Below, one piece after another: positions 37,064 to 46,531 of a stretch of 64,000 bases of DNA. The notes under the pieces were generated by a model that worked only from the letters and a program-made list of their open reading frames with translations, did no database searches and was not told where the DNA came from. Location of the stretch: assembly GCA_033852115.1 (NCBI GenBank), contig JAWSVE010000001.1:590545-654544 (forward strand), given 5' to 3'. Every line of letters begins with the position of its first letter. Positions within the stretch are counted from its first letter, which is position 1. Both the position numbers and the translations under genes were made by a program. Source of the DNA: JAWSVE01 sp033852115. Its GTDB lineage: Bacteria > Pseudomonadota > Gammaproteobacteria > Pseudomonadales > Cellvibrionaceae.

Positions 37064-37318
37064 ATGCAGGTAAAGATTTTGTTTTTTGCGCATTTCCGCG
37101 AGACGCTAGATTGTGACGAAATCACGATAGACCTCAGCGATCATTCGCCGACTGTAGATGATGTAATCAATGAGCTAACTCTTAAAGGTGATAACTGGGC
37201 TGATATTTTAGGACAAGAGCAGCTCCTTATAGCGGTCAATCACGCCGTCAGCACACGTGCACAAATTCTTTCAGATGGGGACGAAGTCGCATTCTTCCCC
37301 CCCGTCACTGGCGGCTAA
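37064..37318 (+). CDS. moaD: Molybdopterin synthase sulfur carrier subunit MoaD
   Basis: Ubiquitin-like carrier, 84 residues, ending in the diagnostic Gly-Gly (FFPPVTGG) that is thiocarboxylated. It is one base before moaE. Confidence 0.97.
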   Translation: MQVKILFFAHFRETLDCDEITIDLSDHSPTVDDVINELTLKGDNWADILGQEQLLIAVNHAVSTRAQILSDGDEVAFFPPVTGG

Positions 37319-37319
37319 C

Positions 37320-37778
37320 ATGATTAGTATTCAACACGCAGACTTCGATGTGAGTAGCGAATACCGCTGGCTCCGAGAACAATCGAATTCACCGGGAGCT
37401 ATTGTCACTTTTAGCGGCTTAGTCCGTGAGATATATCAGGACCAAGACATCGTCGCGTTAGAGCTTGAGCACTACCCTGGTATGACCGAAAAAACGCTGC
37501 AACAAATCATTGATACGGCCAACCAACGTTGGCCAATTGATTGCGTCAAAGTTATTCATCGAGTGGGCCGCATTGAAGCAAATGAACAGATAGTATTCGT
37601 CGGTGTCAGTAGCGCTCACCGCCATGCAGCGTTTTCGGCGTGCGAGTTCATAATGGACTTTTTAAAAAACGACGCCCCGTTTTGGAAAAAAGAAATTACA
37701 CCAACCCAAACCTACTGGGTCGAAAAAAAAGCTAGTGACGAAAGCGCAGCTGCGAAATGGCAACCTGCCAAGCCCTAA
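37320..37778 (+). CDS. moaE: Molybdopterin synthase catalytic subunit MoaE
   Basis: Transfers sulfur from MoaD to cPMP. The ATG at 37320 gives 152 residues; an earlier frame overlaps moaD and is rejected. Motifs: GAIVTFSGLVRE, LELEHYPGMTEK, HRVGRIE, SAHRHAAFSACEF, and FWKKE with the catalytic Lys. Confidence 0.97.
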   Translation: MISIQHADFDVSSEYRWLREQSNSPGAIVTFSGLVREIYQDQDIVALELEHYPGMTEKTLQQIIDTANQRWPIDCVKVIHRVGRIEANEQIVFVGVSSAHRHAAFSACEFIMDFLKNDAPFWKKEITPTQTYWVEKKASDESAAAKWQPAKP

Positions 37779-37842
37779 GTTAATAGTTCTTATATCTATC
37801 TGCACAATTCAACAGCAGGCAAAACCGGTCGCACAGCGGCCT

Positions 37843-38454
37843 TTATTGAGACACTCGCTCCAACCGCGAAAATCCTCTAGCATGGACACTTCTCCCCTCG
37901 GCTTGCCCCGTTTGGATGATTGAACGATACAACGATGCAAACTCGCCTTTCACTGCAGCGGAAAACACTGGATCGCTAGCACCCTCTATTCTTGAAGTCA
38001 TATTGTCCCAGTCCTTGTCCATAACGAACCTTTCGAATAATGGATAGACCTCCATGTTTTCAAAGTGGATATGCTCAATCTGTCGCTCAGTATACTCTCG
38101 CCCAGCAGTCACCAGATCATCAATACTAACAACGGTATCATTCGCAACGGCATTGAATACATTTTCAGCTCGCTGAGACAATTTTTCGAGCTGGTGATGC
38201 TCAGCTCTCATTCGCCAGAGCTTCTCTGACTGAGGAAGGTTTTTTTTGAGAAGAGATTCAATCGCGAGATCCTCAAGAGGGTGATGATACCCCTCAGGAT
38301 AAACACGAAAGCACTCGATAATATCAAGAATCAACGGCAAGCGCGCGTGCTCGGAGTGAGCCTCCTCGTAACGAGTTACCTCAGCGTCGAGACATTGCAG
38401 CAACCGAATGAAGTTAAAGTGGTCAGCATAAAGTTGCGAAAGGGCTGGATGCAT
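37843..38454 (-). CDS. Hemerythrin-domain protein
   Basis: 203 residues, four-helix hemerythrin-like fold. Probable di-iron ligands are in ADHFNF (12), YHHPLED (57-61), AEHHQLE (85-86) and HIHFENMEVYPLFE (~130-140). Such proteins bind oxygen or NO-related species or help repair iron centres; the actual role is unknown. No signal peptide. Confidence 0.85.
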   Translation of the reverse strand: MHPALSQLYADHFNFIRLLQCLDAEVTRYEEAHSEHARLPLILDIIECFRVYPEGYHHPLEDLAIESLLKKNLPQSEKLWRMRAEHHQLEKLSQRAENVFNAVANDTVVSIDDLVTAGREYTERQIEHIHFENMEVYPLFERFVMDKDWDNMTSRIEGASDPVFSAAVKGEFASLYRSIIQTGQAEGRSVHARGFSRLERVSQ

Positions 38455-38727
38455 AAATCACCTCGCAAAGGGTTGTGAAGGCACGTCGAGCTGTCGCCAT
38501 TAGCTTTCCTAGACTAACCAATGGTCTCGCCATCAAAAATAAACGCTATCACAAGTTAATTACAAATCTCTTGATTTGCTTCAACCGAGTTCACAGTTTT
38601 GTTATTCGCGCCGCTCTTACCACTATTGAGAATATAAATATAAATTTTTAAGCACGATAGCAACTAACAAAGCACGCTATAGACAGCTAAACTATAGAGC
38701 AGTCACCCAACGAGATCTTTTGAACGC

Positions 38728-39003
38728 ATGGCATCTTCAGGCCCACTGTCTTCGCGACCGAGCATTCAGGCACAACGGTCGCGAGAAAATAGAATCTTCC
38801 GCAATTTCAGGCTAGGGCTTTCAACGTTCTTTACGAGCATGGCTATTCTCTACCTAATCAAAACTCAATTAGAGCCATCGCTTTATCAAGAAGTTTGTGT
38901 GGCAATATGTGTACTAATAATGACTTTCGGTTTTTTTCTAGCGATAGCGGCGGAGTTGCAATTTATCTGGTCTCGCCTGAGCTATTTTGTACGATCTAAA
39001 TGA
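38728..39003 (+). CDS. Small two-helix membrane protein
   Basis: 91 residues with hydrophobic segments at about 31-46 and 55-76 and a basic N-terminal tail (QAQRSRENRIFRNFR). No ribosome site is clear. It overlaps the end of convergent rsmJ by 22 bases. No family recognised. The gap 38455-38727 shows no other gene. Confidence 0.55.
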   Translation: MASSGPLSSRPSIQAQRSRENRIFRNFRLGLSTFFTSMAILYLIKTQLEPSLYQEVCVAICVLIMTFGFFLAIAAELQFIWSRLSYFVRSK

Positions 39004-39779
39004 GTCGGCATCTTTGCTTTGACATAGACATCAAAGCGAATGGTTTTCCCCTTTATCGAAAAGCTTGGCGCTTTCCCAGCGAGCACAGGCGCCGTCAAGG
39101 GTCGCTTCACCACAACTCGATAACGAGCATTATCGATTGCAGGTAATAAAAGCATATCAGCATCGACATCATTACCCACTAAGTGATGAAAAATTTGCAT
39201 GCCCTTTTTAACTTTTGCACTTTTTTTACGCGCAGGGAACATAGGGTCTAAATAAATAACATCAGGAATTTCTTCAACATCACTACACGAATGCTCAGAA
39301 AGAATCATTTTCTCCACGAGGCATTTAAGTGAATCATCTTTTTCACCAACGTCACTCGCCCTCTTCAAACCATCGTTTAACAATGCTTTGACAACACCGT
39401 GCCTCTCAAACATTCGCACCTTACCCGCATACTGAGCAATAACAAAAGCATCCTGGCCAAGCCCTGCGGTTTGATCCCACACCAGCGGTTTTATACCACC
39501 TTGAATCCCGAGCGCTTTAATAATGTCGGGCTTAGCTTCTTGTTGCCGTCTCCGAAACCCCAGCTTGCCTTCCACAAAATCGACTCGTAGTGCACCACCA
39601 ATTTTGCCGCCTACCTCTACCAGCATTAATCCAAGCTCAGTAAACGATAAATAGTAGCCCTCCGTAATCGCTCCCGGTAACTCTGACAAAACGGACAAAG
39701 ATAATTCAGTCGCGCTCTCGGTAATATGACGCGGCAAGTCGGCTATCACGACACGGGTTACTAAATAGGGTACAAACAT
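38982..39779 (-). CDS. rsmJ: 16S rRNA (guanine-1516-N2) methyltransferase
   Basis: SAM-dependent methyltransferase of the RsmJ family, 265 residues. Recognisable blocks: DFVEGKLGFRRRQ, VWDQTAGLGQDAFV (SAM-binding), VERHGVV-type (MFERHGVVKALL), and the catalytic-loop block YLDPMFPARKKSAKVKK, with DP-MFP in place of an NPPY motif. Confidence 0.93.
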   Translation of the reverse strand: MFVPYLVTRVVIADLPRHITESATELSLSVLSELPGAITEGYYLSFTELGLMLVEVGGKIGGALRVDFVEGKLGFRRRQQEAKPDIIKALGIQGGIKPLVWDQTAGLGQDAFVIAQYAGKVRMFERHGVVKALLNDGLKRASDVGEKDDSLKCLVEKMILSEHSCSDVEEIPDVIYLDPMFPARKKSAKVKKGMQIFHHLVGNDVDADMLLLPAIDNARYRVVVKRPLTAPVLAGKAPSFSIKGKTIRFDVYVKAKMPTHLDRTK

Positions 39780-40057
39780 TAAATTTTTTCTCGATGTAAA
39801 ATTTATTTAACCGTGTTCACATTTTACAACATACTTGGATAAATTTATGACGACACAATCTGATATAAAGGACGATACGTGATAGCTTTATGTTATACGT
39901 TTAGTTAACGTATGCTGTTGGCTTCAAGTGGTGCGACATTGGTCATACAAAAACATTTACGCGGAGCCAATACACCAGATGTACTTATTGCCACCCATAA
40001 AACGCACAGCTGAGCATAATAAGCGTGAAGGCGTGGAAAGAATACAAGGCTGTTCAC

Positions 40058-40714
40058 ATGTCAGAAATAAGCGATGTAGCTGAAATCACTCGCCCTTACC
40101 ATCACGGCGACCTAAAACAAACCTTAATTGATGCCGCCTGCAGACATATCGCCAGCGGCGGTACAGAGAAGTTGAGTTTGCGAGCGCTTGCGCGCGAGGC
40201 TGGCGTTTCACCAACGGCCCCTTATCGCCATTTCTCAACCAAAAATAGCTTGCTCGCCTCTATTGCATACGAGGGTTTTTCAGAGTTACAGAAATGCCTA
40301 GATACCATTAGCGAGCAAAAAATCTCTGATCCCTATGAACGCTTAGTCAAACTAGGTGTGGCTTACGTTAACTACGCTGTTGAAAACCCGGTTAAATACC
40401 ATTTAATGTTCGGCGACGTGTTAGCCGACTTTACTGCATACGAGAATCTGCAAAAATCCGTCGAAACCGTTTTCGCACTGGTCGCTAGAGAATTAAACCA
40501 AGCCAAAGAAGAAGGGTTTGTCTCTGAAGCGCCCTTTGAAGAATTAGCCGCGTATGTTTGGTCTTGCCTGCATGGCTTAGCAAATTTAATCGTTAACAAA
40601 CGACGACGCTTAGAGTTTCCCGATAAAACCCTAGGTATTTCCGTCATTCATTACCTAACCCAAAACGTCGAGAAGATCATGAAGCGCGTTATTCAAGGTC
40701 TGTCGATGGCGTAA
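40058..40714 (+). CDS. TetR-family transcriptional regulator
   Basis: From the ATG at 40058, 218 residues. The N-terminal HTH is seen in LSLRALAREAGVSPTAPYRHF at about residues 38-58. The C-terminal ligand domain (YVNYAVENPVKYHLMFGD) resembles the WHG-type TetR_C. An ATG 33 bases earlier is possible. Its target is unknown; the 278-bp gap upstream (39780-40057) may contain an operator but no clear palindrome was identified. Confidence 0.88.
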   Translation: MSEISDVAEITRPYHHGDLKQTLIDAACRHIASGGTEKLSLRALAREAGVSPTAPYRHFSTKNSLLASIAYEGFSELQKCLDTISEQKISDPYERLVKLGVAYVNYAVENPVKYHLMFGDVLADFTAYENLQKSVETVFALVARELNQAKEEGFVSEAPFEELAAYVWSCLHGLANLIVNKRRRLEFPDKTLGISVIHYLTQNVEKIMKRVIQGLSMA

Positions 40715-40746
40715 GGACGGGTCGGCTGCCTCGCGCGGCCCTCGGT

Positions 40747-41226
40747 TTATCTAGAAGATATTTTAGGCAACACTTTAACGTCCATCCCTAGTCGATTGAT
40801 CACCTTCTGTAGAGCCTCACCAGCCACCATATCTTCACACGAAAGCACTCGGTGTCGGCCTTCATAGTCCAGCACGCCAAACGCAATTAACTGCTGATCA
40901 AGCCCAAGACGGCGATGGCACTGTGACAACGCGACATCAAAGATAACCTGATCGCCGAGCGCACCCTTCCATTGATGCATCACATTCGCGGTGTAGCGAT
41001 AGCCATCAATGACAACTCGTTCATTCCCTTTGCTCATAGAGGCATTGACTAAACTCCGCGATGAAGCGACCTGTATCCATCCAACCCACTGCGCTCGCTG
41101 AACACGGTTCTGCCAATCCGAATGGGAATCGGCGACTACGCTTTCGTCAGCGGAAGAGACCGGTGGCAAACAAACCACGGTAGTCAGTAGAATTGTCAGA
41201 AATCGATATCTCATGGAGCGTTGCAT
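40747..41226 (-). CDS. Hypothetical exported protein
   Basis: 159 residues with a signal peptide (RFLTILLTTVVCLPPVSSA). The start may be the second Met, 12 bases in. The mature part has two Cys (SQCHRR and LSCEDM) that could pair in the periplasm. No known domain. Confidence 0.65.
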   Translation of the reverse strand: MQRSMRYRFLTILLTTVVCLPPVSSADESVVADSHSDWQNRVQRAQWVGWIQVASSRSLVNASMSKGNERVVIDGYRYTANVMHQWKGALGDQVIFDVALSQCHRRLGLDQQLIAFGVLDYEGRHRVLSCEDMVAGEALQKVINRLGMDVKVLPKISSR

Positions 41227-41363
41227 TACCGCGTCAGGCCCACCAGGGCACCATTGAACCTGCCAGTTAATCCTATCTATCTCAAGCCCTGGCTAACGAG
41301 TCGGCGCCTAGCATACACTTACGCTTTGACAGGTTCCACCTTAGCCACTTTCAAGGGCCTCCC

Positions 41364-41834
41364 ATGATAAGCTCGAATTTCCGCCTACTGTCCATTGCCG
41401 CCTTCACTGCACTAGTCAGCGGCTGCAGTCGCTATAGCTTTACCCTGAACGATCAACCGATCTCGTCAGTCAAACCAATTTCAACTGTCGAAAATATTCC
41501 CGATAAGCACTTATACGCGTGTGTAAACCAACACCTGCATGACAACCGCTTCCAACACCCAGAGGAGTTAACCACCCTCAACTGCAGCTTTAATCGTATA
41601 AGTTCTCTCGAAGGGATCCAGCAGCTGACAAACATCCGCCAACTATCTTTGAAAGATAACCAGTTGATCGCTATAGCGATCCTTTCTCAGCTGCCTCAAC
41701 TGTCTTGGCTGGATGTCTCCCTCAATCCCGAGTTGGACTGTAGGCATCTCGATCTCATAGCGAAAACCCTCGGCGAGGGACTTGAAGTGATTGCACCCGC
41801 GCACTGCGAGCACAACAATAAAAAAAGGATTTAA
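41364..41834 (+). CDS. Leucine-rich-repeat lipoprotein
   Basis: 156 residues. Signal with lipobox LVSGC (Cys 21). Two or three leucine-rich repeats of the internalin type follow: LTTLNCSFNRISSLEGI, LTNIRQLSLKDNQL, LPQLSWLDVSLNPEL. Probably a surface or periplasmic anchored binding protein; partner unknown. Confidence 0.75.
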   Translation: MISSNFRLLSIAAFTALVSGCSRYSFTLNDQPISSVKPISTVENIPDKHLYACVNQHLHDNRFQHPEELTTLNCSFNRISSLEGIQQLTNIRQLSLKDNQLIAIAILSQLPQLSWLDVSLNPELDCRHLDLIAKTLGEGLEVIAPAHCEHNNKKRI

Positions 41835-41867
41835 ATAAACTAGCGATAAATGACGCGGGCTTGCTAT

Positions 41868-42149
41868 CTAAGGTGAGGGTAAGTGAGGGGTAAACATTAA
41901 GCCAACGACGTTACGATGCTGGTGCATCACTTTCATCACGACGGGCTCTTCATTGATGGTGCCCACCATTTTTCGAAAAACGACTTTTACTACGGTTCCG
42001 ACCGGAGGGTTTGGCTGGTTTTCAATCTTAACAGAAGCCCCTCCATCAGAGATATCCTGAGTAAAACCCACAATTGTGCCAAACGCGGGGTGAGTAATCT
42101 CGACCCGAATCGTGGTGGACATCCGTTCAAAACGCCGGCGCTCGTCCAA
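41868..42149 (-). CDS. PilZ-domain protein
   Basis: 93 residues, a single PilZ domain. The cyclic-di-GMP signature is seen: RRxxR as RRRFER at the N-terminus and DISDGGASV (D/NxSxxG) at about 31-39. Likely a free-standing c-di-GMP receptor. Confidence 0.88.
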   Translation of the reverse strand: MDERRRFERMSTTIRVEITHPAFGTIVGFTQDISDGGASVKIENQPNPPVGTVVKVVFRKMVGTINEEPVVMKVMHQHRNVVGLMFTPHLPSP

Positions 42150-42356
42150 TGCTCAGTCTCCTAAAGATAAATATCATGGTTGTGTCGAGAGCACTTGCCT
42201 ATAAAGAAGCTTGCAACGCCATCGACCTATATAACTAATAGTTCAAAAATAGCACTTTGTCCCATCCAAACGCAAAGCTCTATCCGTAAAACGCGACCAA
42301 TTGCCAAATGTCAGTTCCAGAGGGTGCACTCACAGCGCACCAACTAAGATCGTTGA

Positions 42357-43511
42357 TTAGATTAAGTTGCGCTTAATGATACCGAGAAGCTCTCGCGCAT
42401 CGCGCGCAACCAAAGGCCTACCGTAGGCATCCCTTACATAAACCTCTATCGAATCACTATGCTCAACAACCAATAAAAGATAACCGGGTAAATCAGCTAA
42501 TGACTTGGCATCTGTAAATGCTGCGGGTGGAAATAATGTCCTATTCTGCGGTGTATCCTGAATATTTAAGTGCTCGATTATCTCAGTTAAGGAATACTCG
42601 ACCTCGTCTTCTTCATCGCTAAACCAGCCGCTAAAAAAGCCTTCACTTTCATCAGGACTGGTGTAAGTGACGTAAACGATATTAGATTTTCGATCCAACT
42701 CTATTAAGCGCAAACCCTCTTGCTTGACGGCATAAGTCAAAGTCGCCCAAGCACGTTCAGGCACGAGCTCAAGTCGCAATATTGGCTCTTTGTTTTTGGT
42801 ATCAAAAAATACTTTCTCATCACCACCGATCGTTTGCGCCAATAGCGATGCCGATGCGGAGTTCACCTCACTAGCCAAGGTCGCAGCCAGTTCGTCGACT
42901 AACCATGCCTCGCGTTCAGGGCTACTTGAGACATCCGGCCATAGAATGTCCGCAGGTAACTCATCTGCACGAGGAAGTTGTATGTGTAATACATGAATCT
43001 CCGAGCTTTCGGGCTGCACACCTTGCTCTACACGTATTTGGTAGCGATCTCGGTGATCCGGATCATCTTTAAAACTCAGCCAGGATGTTTCAATTAAACC
43101 AACTTCTGGGTTAGTTCGAGACACCTGAAGATTGTTGTTTGCAAGAAAACTACGCACGCGCGGCCATAGCTCTGCGGGTGGTGTATTGATAGCAATCCAA
43201 CGCTTGTTTGATAAGCTTTGGATTTTCACCTTCTCAGAAAAAACGTTGGCCGACAGCGGTTGTGGCCGAGGCACTCTGAAAGAGTCAGGATATTCCCAAT
43301 CAGCGTTATTCAGAGCGGGCACTTCGTATAACTGAGTAAATCGCTCTTGATCAGCGTCTTCAGGCAACTTCATTGGCGGAATAGACTCCGCATCCAAATA
43401 GTCATCACTCTTATCTGGAAACAAACCGTCATCGCCAAATAACACACCACACCCCGACAAGCTCAATACTAACCAGGTTACTCCGACGGTCTTCGGTACA
43501 AGATACTTCAT
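42357..43511 (-). CDS. bamC: Outer membrane assembly lipoprotein BamC
   Basis: Lipoprotein of the BAM complex. The ATG at 43511 gives the signal sequence and lipobox LSLSGC, 384 residues; ten upstream codons are not part of the signal. Two helix-grip domains follow the unstructured N-terminal segment. It is placed after dapA in the same direction, the conserved dapA-bamC pair. Confidence 0.92.
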   Translation of the reverse strand: MKYLVPKTVGVTWLVLSLSGCGVLFGDDGLFPDKSDDYLDAESIPPMKLPEDADQERFTQLYEVPALNNADWEYPDSFRVPRPQPLSANVFSEKVKIQSLSNKRWIAINTPPAELWPRVRSFLANNNLQVSRTNPEVGLIETSWLSFKDDPDHRDRYQIRVEQGVQPESSEIHVLHIQLPRADELPADILWPDVSSSPEREAWLVDELAATLASEVNSASASLLAQTIGGDEKVFFDTKNKEPILRLELVPERAWATLTYAVKQEGLRLIELDRKSNIVYVTYTSPDESEGFFSGWFSDEEDEVEYSLTEIIEHLNIQDTPQNRTLFPPAAFTDAKSLADLPGYLLLVVEHSDSIEVYVRDAYGRPLVARDARELLGIIKRNLI

Positions 43512-43612
43512 TATTATGTCTTCACTTCGCTTTGAGATCACTTTCAGTATGTTGGGCTGCTGATCAACCTATAGGACATCAACCCCGCTGAAAGGATCCT
43601 TAGCGTCTTATT

Positions 43613-44488
43613 TTAGAGCAGTCCAGCGTGCTGCAAGCTTGCGCGCACCTGGTCGTGATATTGTTCTGCCAATGGCGTTAAAGGCAAGCGAATACCGCTA
43701 TCAATTTTGTTCATTTGCTGTAGCGCCCACTTCACAGGAATTGGATTCGCCTCTAAAAACAACGCGCTGTTCAGCGGCGCCAAGCGCGCATCGATCTCTT
43801 CTGCAGCCGCTCTATTTCCCGCAATGGCGTGAGCACACAATTGAGAGACTTGATCCGGCGCAACATTCGCAGTAACGCTGATGTTGCCTTTACCACCCAT
43901 CAACATCAACTCCATTGCCGTCGCGTCATCTCCTGAAAAAACAGTGAAATCACTCGGCACAGCGTCTATTAGCTTTTTAGCTCTCTCGAGATCACCTGTC
44001 GCTTCTTTAATGGCGACAATGTTGTCCACTTCGCTTAAAGCTATCACTGTATCGTGAAGCAAATCGACTGCCGTTCGACCAGGGACGTTATAGAGAATCT
44101 GAGGAATGTCTACGGCTTCTGCTATGGCTCGATAATGCTGGAACAAGCCATTCTGAGATGGCTTGTTGTAGTATGGTGTCACTAAGAGACAGGCGTCCAC
44201 GCCGATATCTTTGGCCAACTGCGTTAACTCAATTGCCTCCTCCGTCGAGTTCGCGCCAGTACCAGCAATGACCGGAATCCGACCCTGAGCTTTATCCACC
44301 ACCGCTTTGACTACCTTCATGTGATCGGGCACGGTTAACGTAGGCGATTCGCCGGTCGTACCCATCGCAACAATGGCATTGGTGCCTTGCTCGATATGCC
44401 ATTCCACTAGACGGTCTAGAGCGGGCCAATCAAGCTGATTATCGGCAGTCATTGGGGTTACCAAGGCAACCATACTACCCTGCAACAT
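43613..44488 (-). CDS. dapA: 4-hydroxy-tetrahydrodipicolinate synthase
   Basis: Condenses pyruvate with aspartate semialdehyde, the first committed step to DAP/lysine. From ATG 44488 (MLQGSMVALVTPM), 291 residues. GTTGES is near residue 44, the catalytic Tyr in TPYYNKPSQ near 132, and the Schiff-base Lys in VAIKEATGD near 161. Confidence 0.97.
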   Translation of the reverse strand: MLQGSMVALVTPMTADNQLDWPALDRLVEWHIEQGTNAIVAMGTTGESPTLTVPDHMKVVKAVVDKAQGRIPVIAGTGANSTEEAIELTQLAKDIGVDACLLVTPYYNKPSQNGLFQHYRAIAEAVDIPQILYNVPGRTAVDLLHDTVIALSEVDNIVAIKEATGDLERAKKLIDAVPSDFTVFSGDDATAMELMLMGGKGNISVTANVAPDQVSQLCAHAIAGNRAAAEEIDARLAPLNSALFLEANPIPVKWALQQMNKIDSGIRLPLTPLAEQYHDQVRASLQHAGLL

Positions 44489-44643
44489 GGTGATCTCCAT
44501 AAGGTAAAACAATTGGTGGTCGGCAAAGCGCTATCGCTCTTGCCTAAAAAAGGGGGCCAATCTTACTGCCCTTGGACTGCCTCGGCAACATAGAGGCAGC
44601 GGCGCATTCTAACGCGGATTGAGTTTGCCTGTCTCGAAAGACT

Positions 44644-45588
44644 TTATCGGTCGGTTTTACGATACAGATCGCCCTCTCCCTCGGGGCGGGTTTTAAAGCG
44701 GCGGTGTACCCACAGATACTGATCAGGTTGCATTCGCACGCACTTTTCCACATGGGCATTTAAATACGTGGCATTCTCGACATCGTCAGCAGAGGGATAG
44801 TTTTCCCACGCTGGCATGACCCACGCTTTATAGCCTTCGATACCAGGCTTTCGAGCACACATGACCGGAATGACAGGCACCTTCGCCATTTTTGCCATAC
44901 GCGCCATCGCCGTCACTGTGGCAGCCTGCACGCCAAAAAAGGGGGCAAATACGCTATGATTTTTGCCGTAATCTTGATCGGGGAAGTACGCCACAAAGCG
45001 GCCCTGTTTCAACTTTTTCACCATCGACCGCACATCCCCTGCCGCGACAACATCTGAGCTGTCGGCGCGCCCGCGCGCACGATGCTGCAAGTAATCGTAG
45101 ACTTTGTTGCGATGGGGACGATAGGTCATATCTAACTTGTCGACGTTACTGGAAAATGTAGCCCCCCAGATTTCTAATGTCGTGAAGTGCAAACTCAATA
45201 TAATCGCACCCTGCCCAGTAGCCTGGTGCTCGCGCAAAATTTCCAGCCCCTCCACCTGCACCAAACCTTGAATACGTGCACGCGGCCAAAACCATGCCAT
45301 ACCCGATTCAAACACAGCCATAGCCGTTGAATAAAAATTCGCTTTTAAGAGCTGTTCCCGCTCAAACTCACTGAGCTCTGGAAAACACAGCTCAAGGTTT
45401 CTCTCGGCAACCCTGCGTCGCGAGGGGGCGACATAATAAAATACTACCGACAACACTGCAGCCAGCACCCTATGGACAGCATAGGGCAACTGAGAGATGG
45501 CAAACCACAGCAAGAATAAGAGCCAGGTAACCCAATAACGAGGATGAAACAACGCGAGAGAAAAGCGTGGTTGTGATTTTGTATCCAA
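44644..45588 (-). CDS. Lipid A late acyltransferase (LpxL/HtrB family)
   Basis: Inner-membrane acyltransferase adding a secondary acyl chain to lipid A. 314 residues. One N-terminal membrane anchor (WVTWLLFLLWFAI), the HX4E catalytic motif in LHFTTLE near residue 125, and PDQDYG near 191 are present. Whether it is LpxL or LpxM type is not decided. Confidence 0.9.
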   Translation of the reverse strand: MDTKSQPRFSLALFHPRYWVTWLLFLLWFAISQLPYAVHRVLAAVLSVVFYYVAPSRRRVAERNLELCFPELSEFEREQLLKANFYSTAMAVFESGMAWFWPRARIQGLVQVEGLEILREHQATGQGAIILSLHFTTLEIWGATFSSNVDKLDMTYRPHRNKVYDYLQHRARGRADSSDVVAAGDVRSMVKKLKQGRFVAYFPDQDYGKNHSVFAPFFGVQAATVTAMARMAKMAKVPVIPVMCARKPGIEGYKAWVMPAWENYPSADDVENATYLNAHVEKCVRMQPDQYLWVHRRFKTRPEGEGDLYRKTDR

Positions 45589-45621
45589 TTGATAAGGTCG
45601 CTATATAAAGAGGTTTATTCG

Positions 45622-46509
45622 CTAGTCGCCAGTGTAGAGCCACAACTCATCGTCATACAACCAATGCTGTTCAGCATGTTTACGCGCGCGACCTTCTTTT
45701 TCTAGTTTTAGCAGGTGAGCCCATAAGGAAAGCTTGGCAATGCGGTATAGCCGTTCATCAACATCGGCATACACCTCGCGCATTAAGGTATCGAGGGATG
45801 AGTCTGGGGATCGTTTTAATCCCGTAATGACTTTGACTTCACGCGACAGGCGATGATCAATAATCTGCTGTACGACCTCGTGGGCAGAAGCCATCAAATG
45901 GCCATGCGCGGGAGCCAACAGCTCGATATCGTACTCGAGTAGAAGTTTGAGGGACGCAATATAATCAGCCATATCGCCGCTGGGCGGAATGATTACGACG
46001 GTAGCTCCTTGCATAATATGATCGCCCGTAAACACCATACGATCATCAGCCAGGTAGAAACAAAAATGATTGCCGACATGCCCAGGCGTATGCAAAGCAC
46101 TTAGCTGATATTCATCGCTAGGAATTTGTTGCAGATGCGTCAACGTTACATCGGGAACAAAACTCTTGTCTTGGTGCGCATCATCGGCCAGAAGAGAGCC
46201 AAACAATTGCGCACCTGTTTTTTCTTTCAAAAGCTTTGCCGCGGGAGAGTGATCGGCGTGAGTATGAGTGACGACAATTTTATTCAGCTTTCCGTCGCAC
46301 GCCTCAATAATTGCATCGATATGAGAGTCGATCGCAGGCCCTGGATCCAATACCGTTACGTCGTCATCTCCGATCAAAAAGGTATTGGTTCCGGGCCCCG
46401 TCATAGGCCCCGCGTTCGGTGCAGTGATACGCCTGACCTTAGGGCTTACCTGAATGGCACTCCCCACGGTAATCGTTTTTTCAACCACACTGGTATGCAA
46501 ATCTGCCAT
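45622..46509 (-). CDS. Metallo-beta-lactamase-fold hydrolase
   Basis: 295 residues. The zinc motif is THTHADHSPAA (HxHxDH) at about 82-87. Further ligands are His in HTPGHVGNH and Asp in FTGDHIMQG. The C-terminal helical domain resembles the LACTB2-like group. Substrate unknown. It lies between the lipid A acyltransferase and fabV. Confidence 0.88.
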   Translation of the reverse strand: MADLHTSVVEKTITVGSAIQVSPKVRRITAPNAGPMTGPGTNTFLIGDDDVTVLDPGPAIDSHIDAIIEACDGKLNKIVVTHTHADHSPAAKLLKEKTGAQLFGSLLADDAHQDKSFVPDVTLTHLQQIPSDEYQLSALHTPGHVGNHFCFYLADDRMVFTGDHIMQGATVVIIPPSGDMADYIASLKLLLEYDIELLAPAHGHLMASAHEVVQQIIDHRLSREVKVITGLKRSPDSSLDTLMREVYADVDERLYRIAKLSLWAHLLKLEKEGRARKHAEQHWLYDDELWLYTGD

Positions 46510-46531
46510 TATGATTAGATCTCAGGAGTGA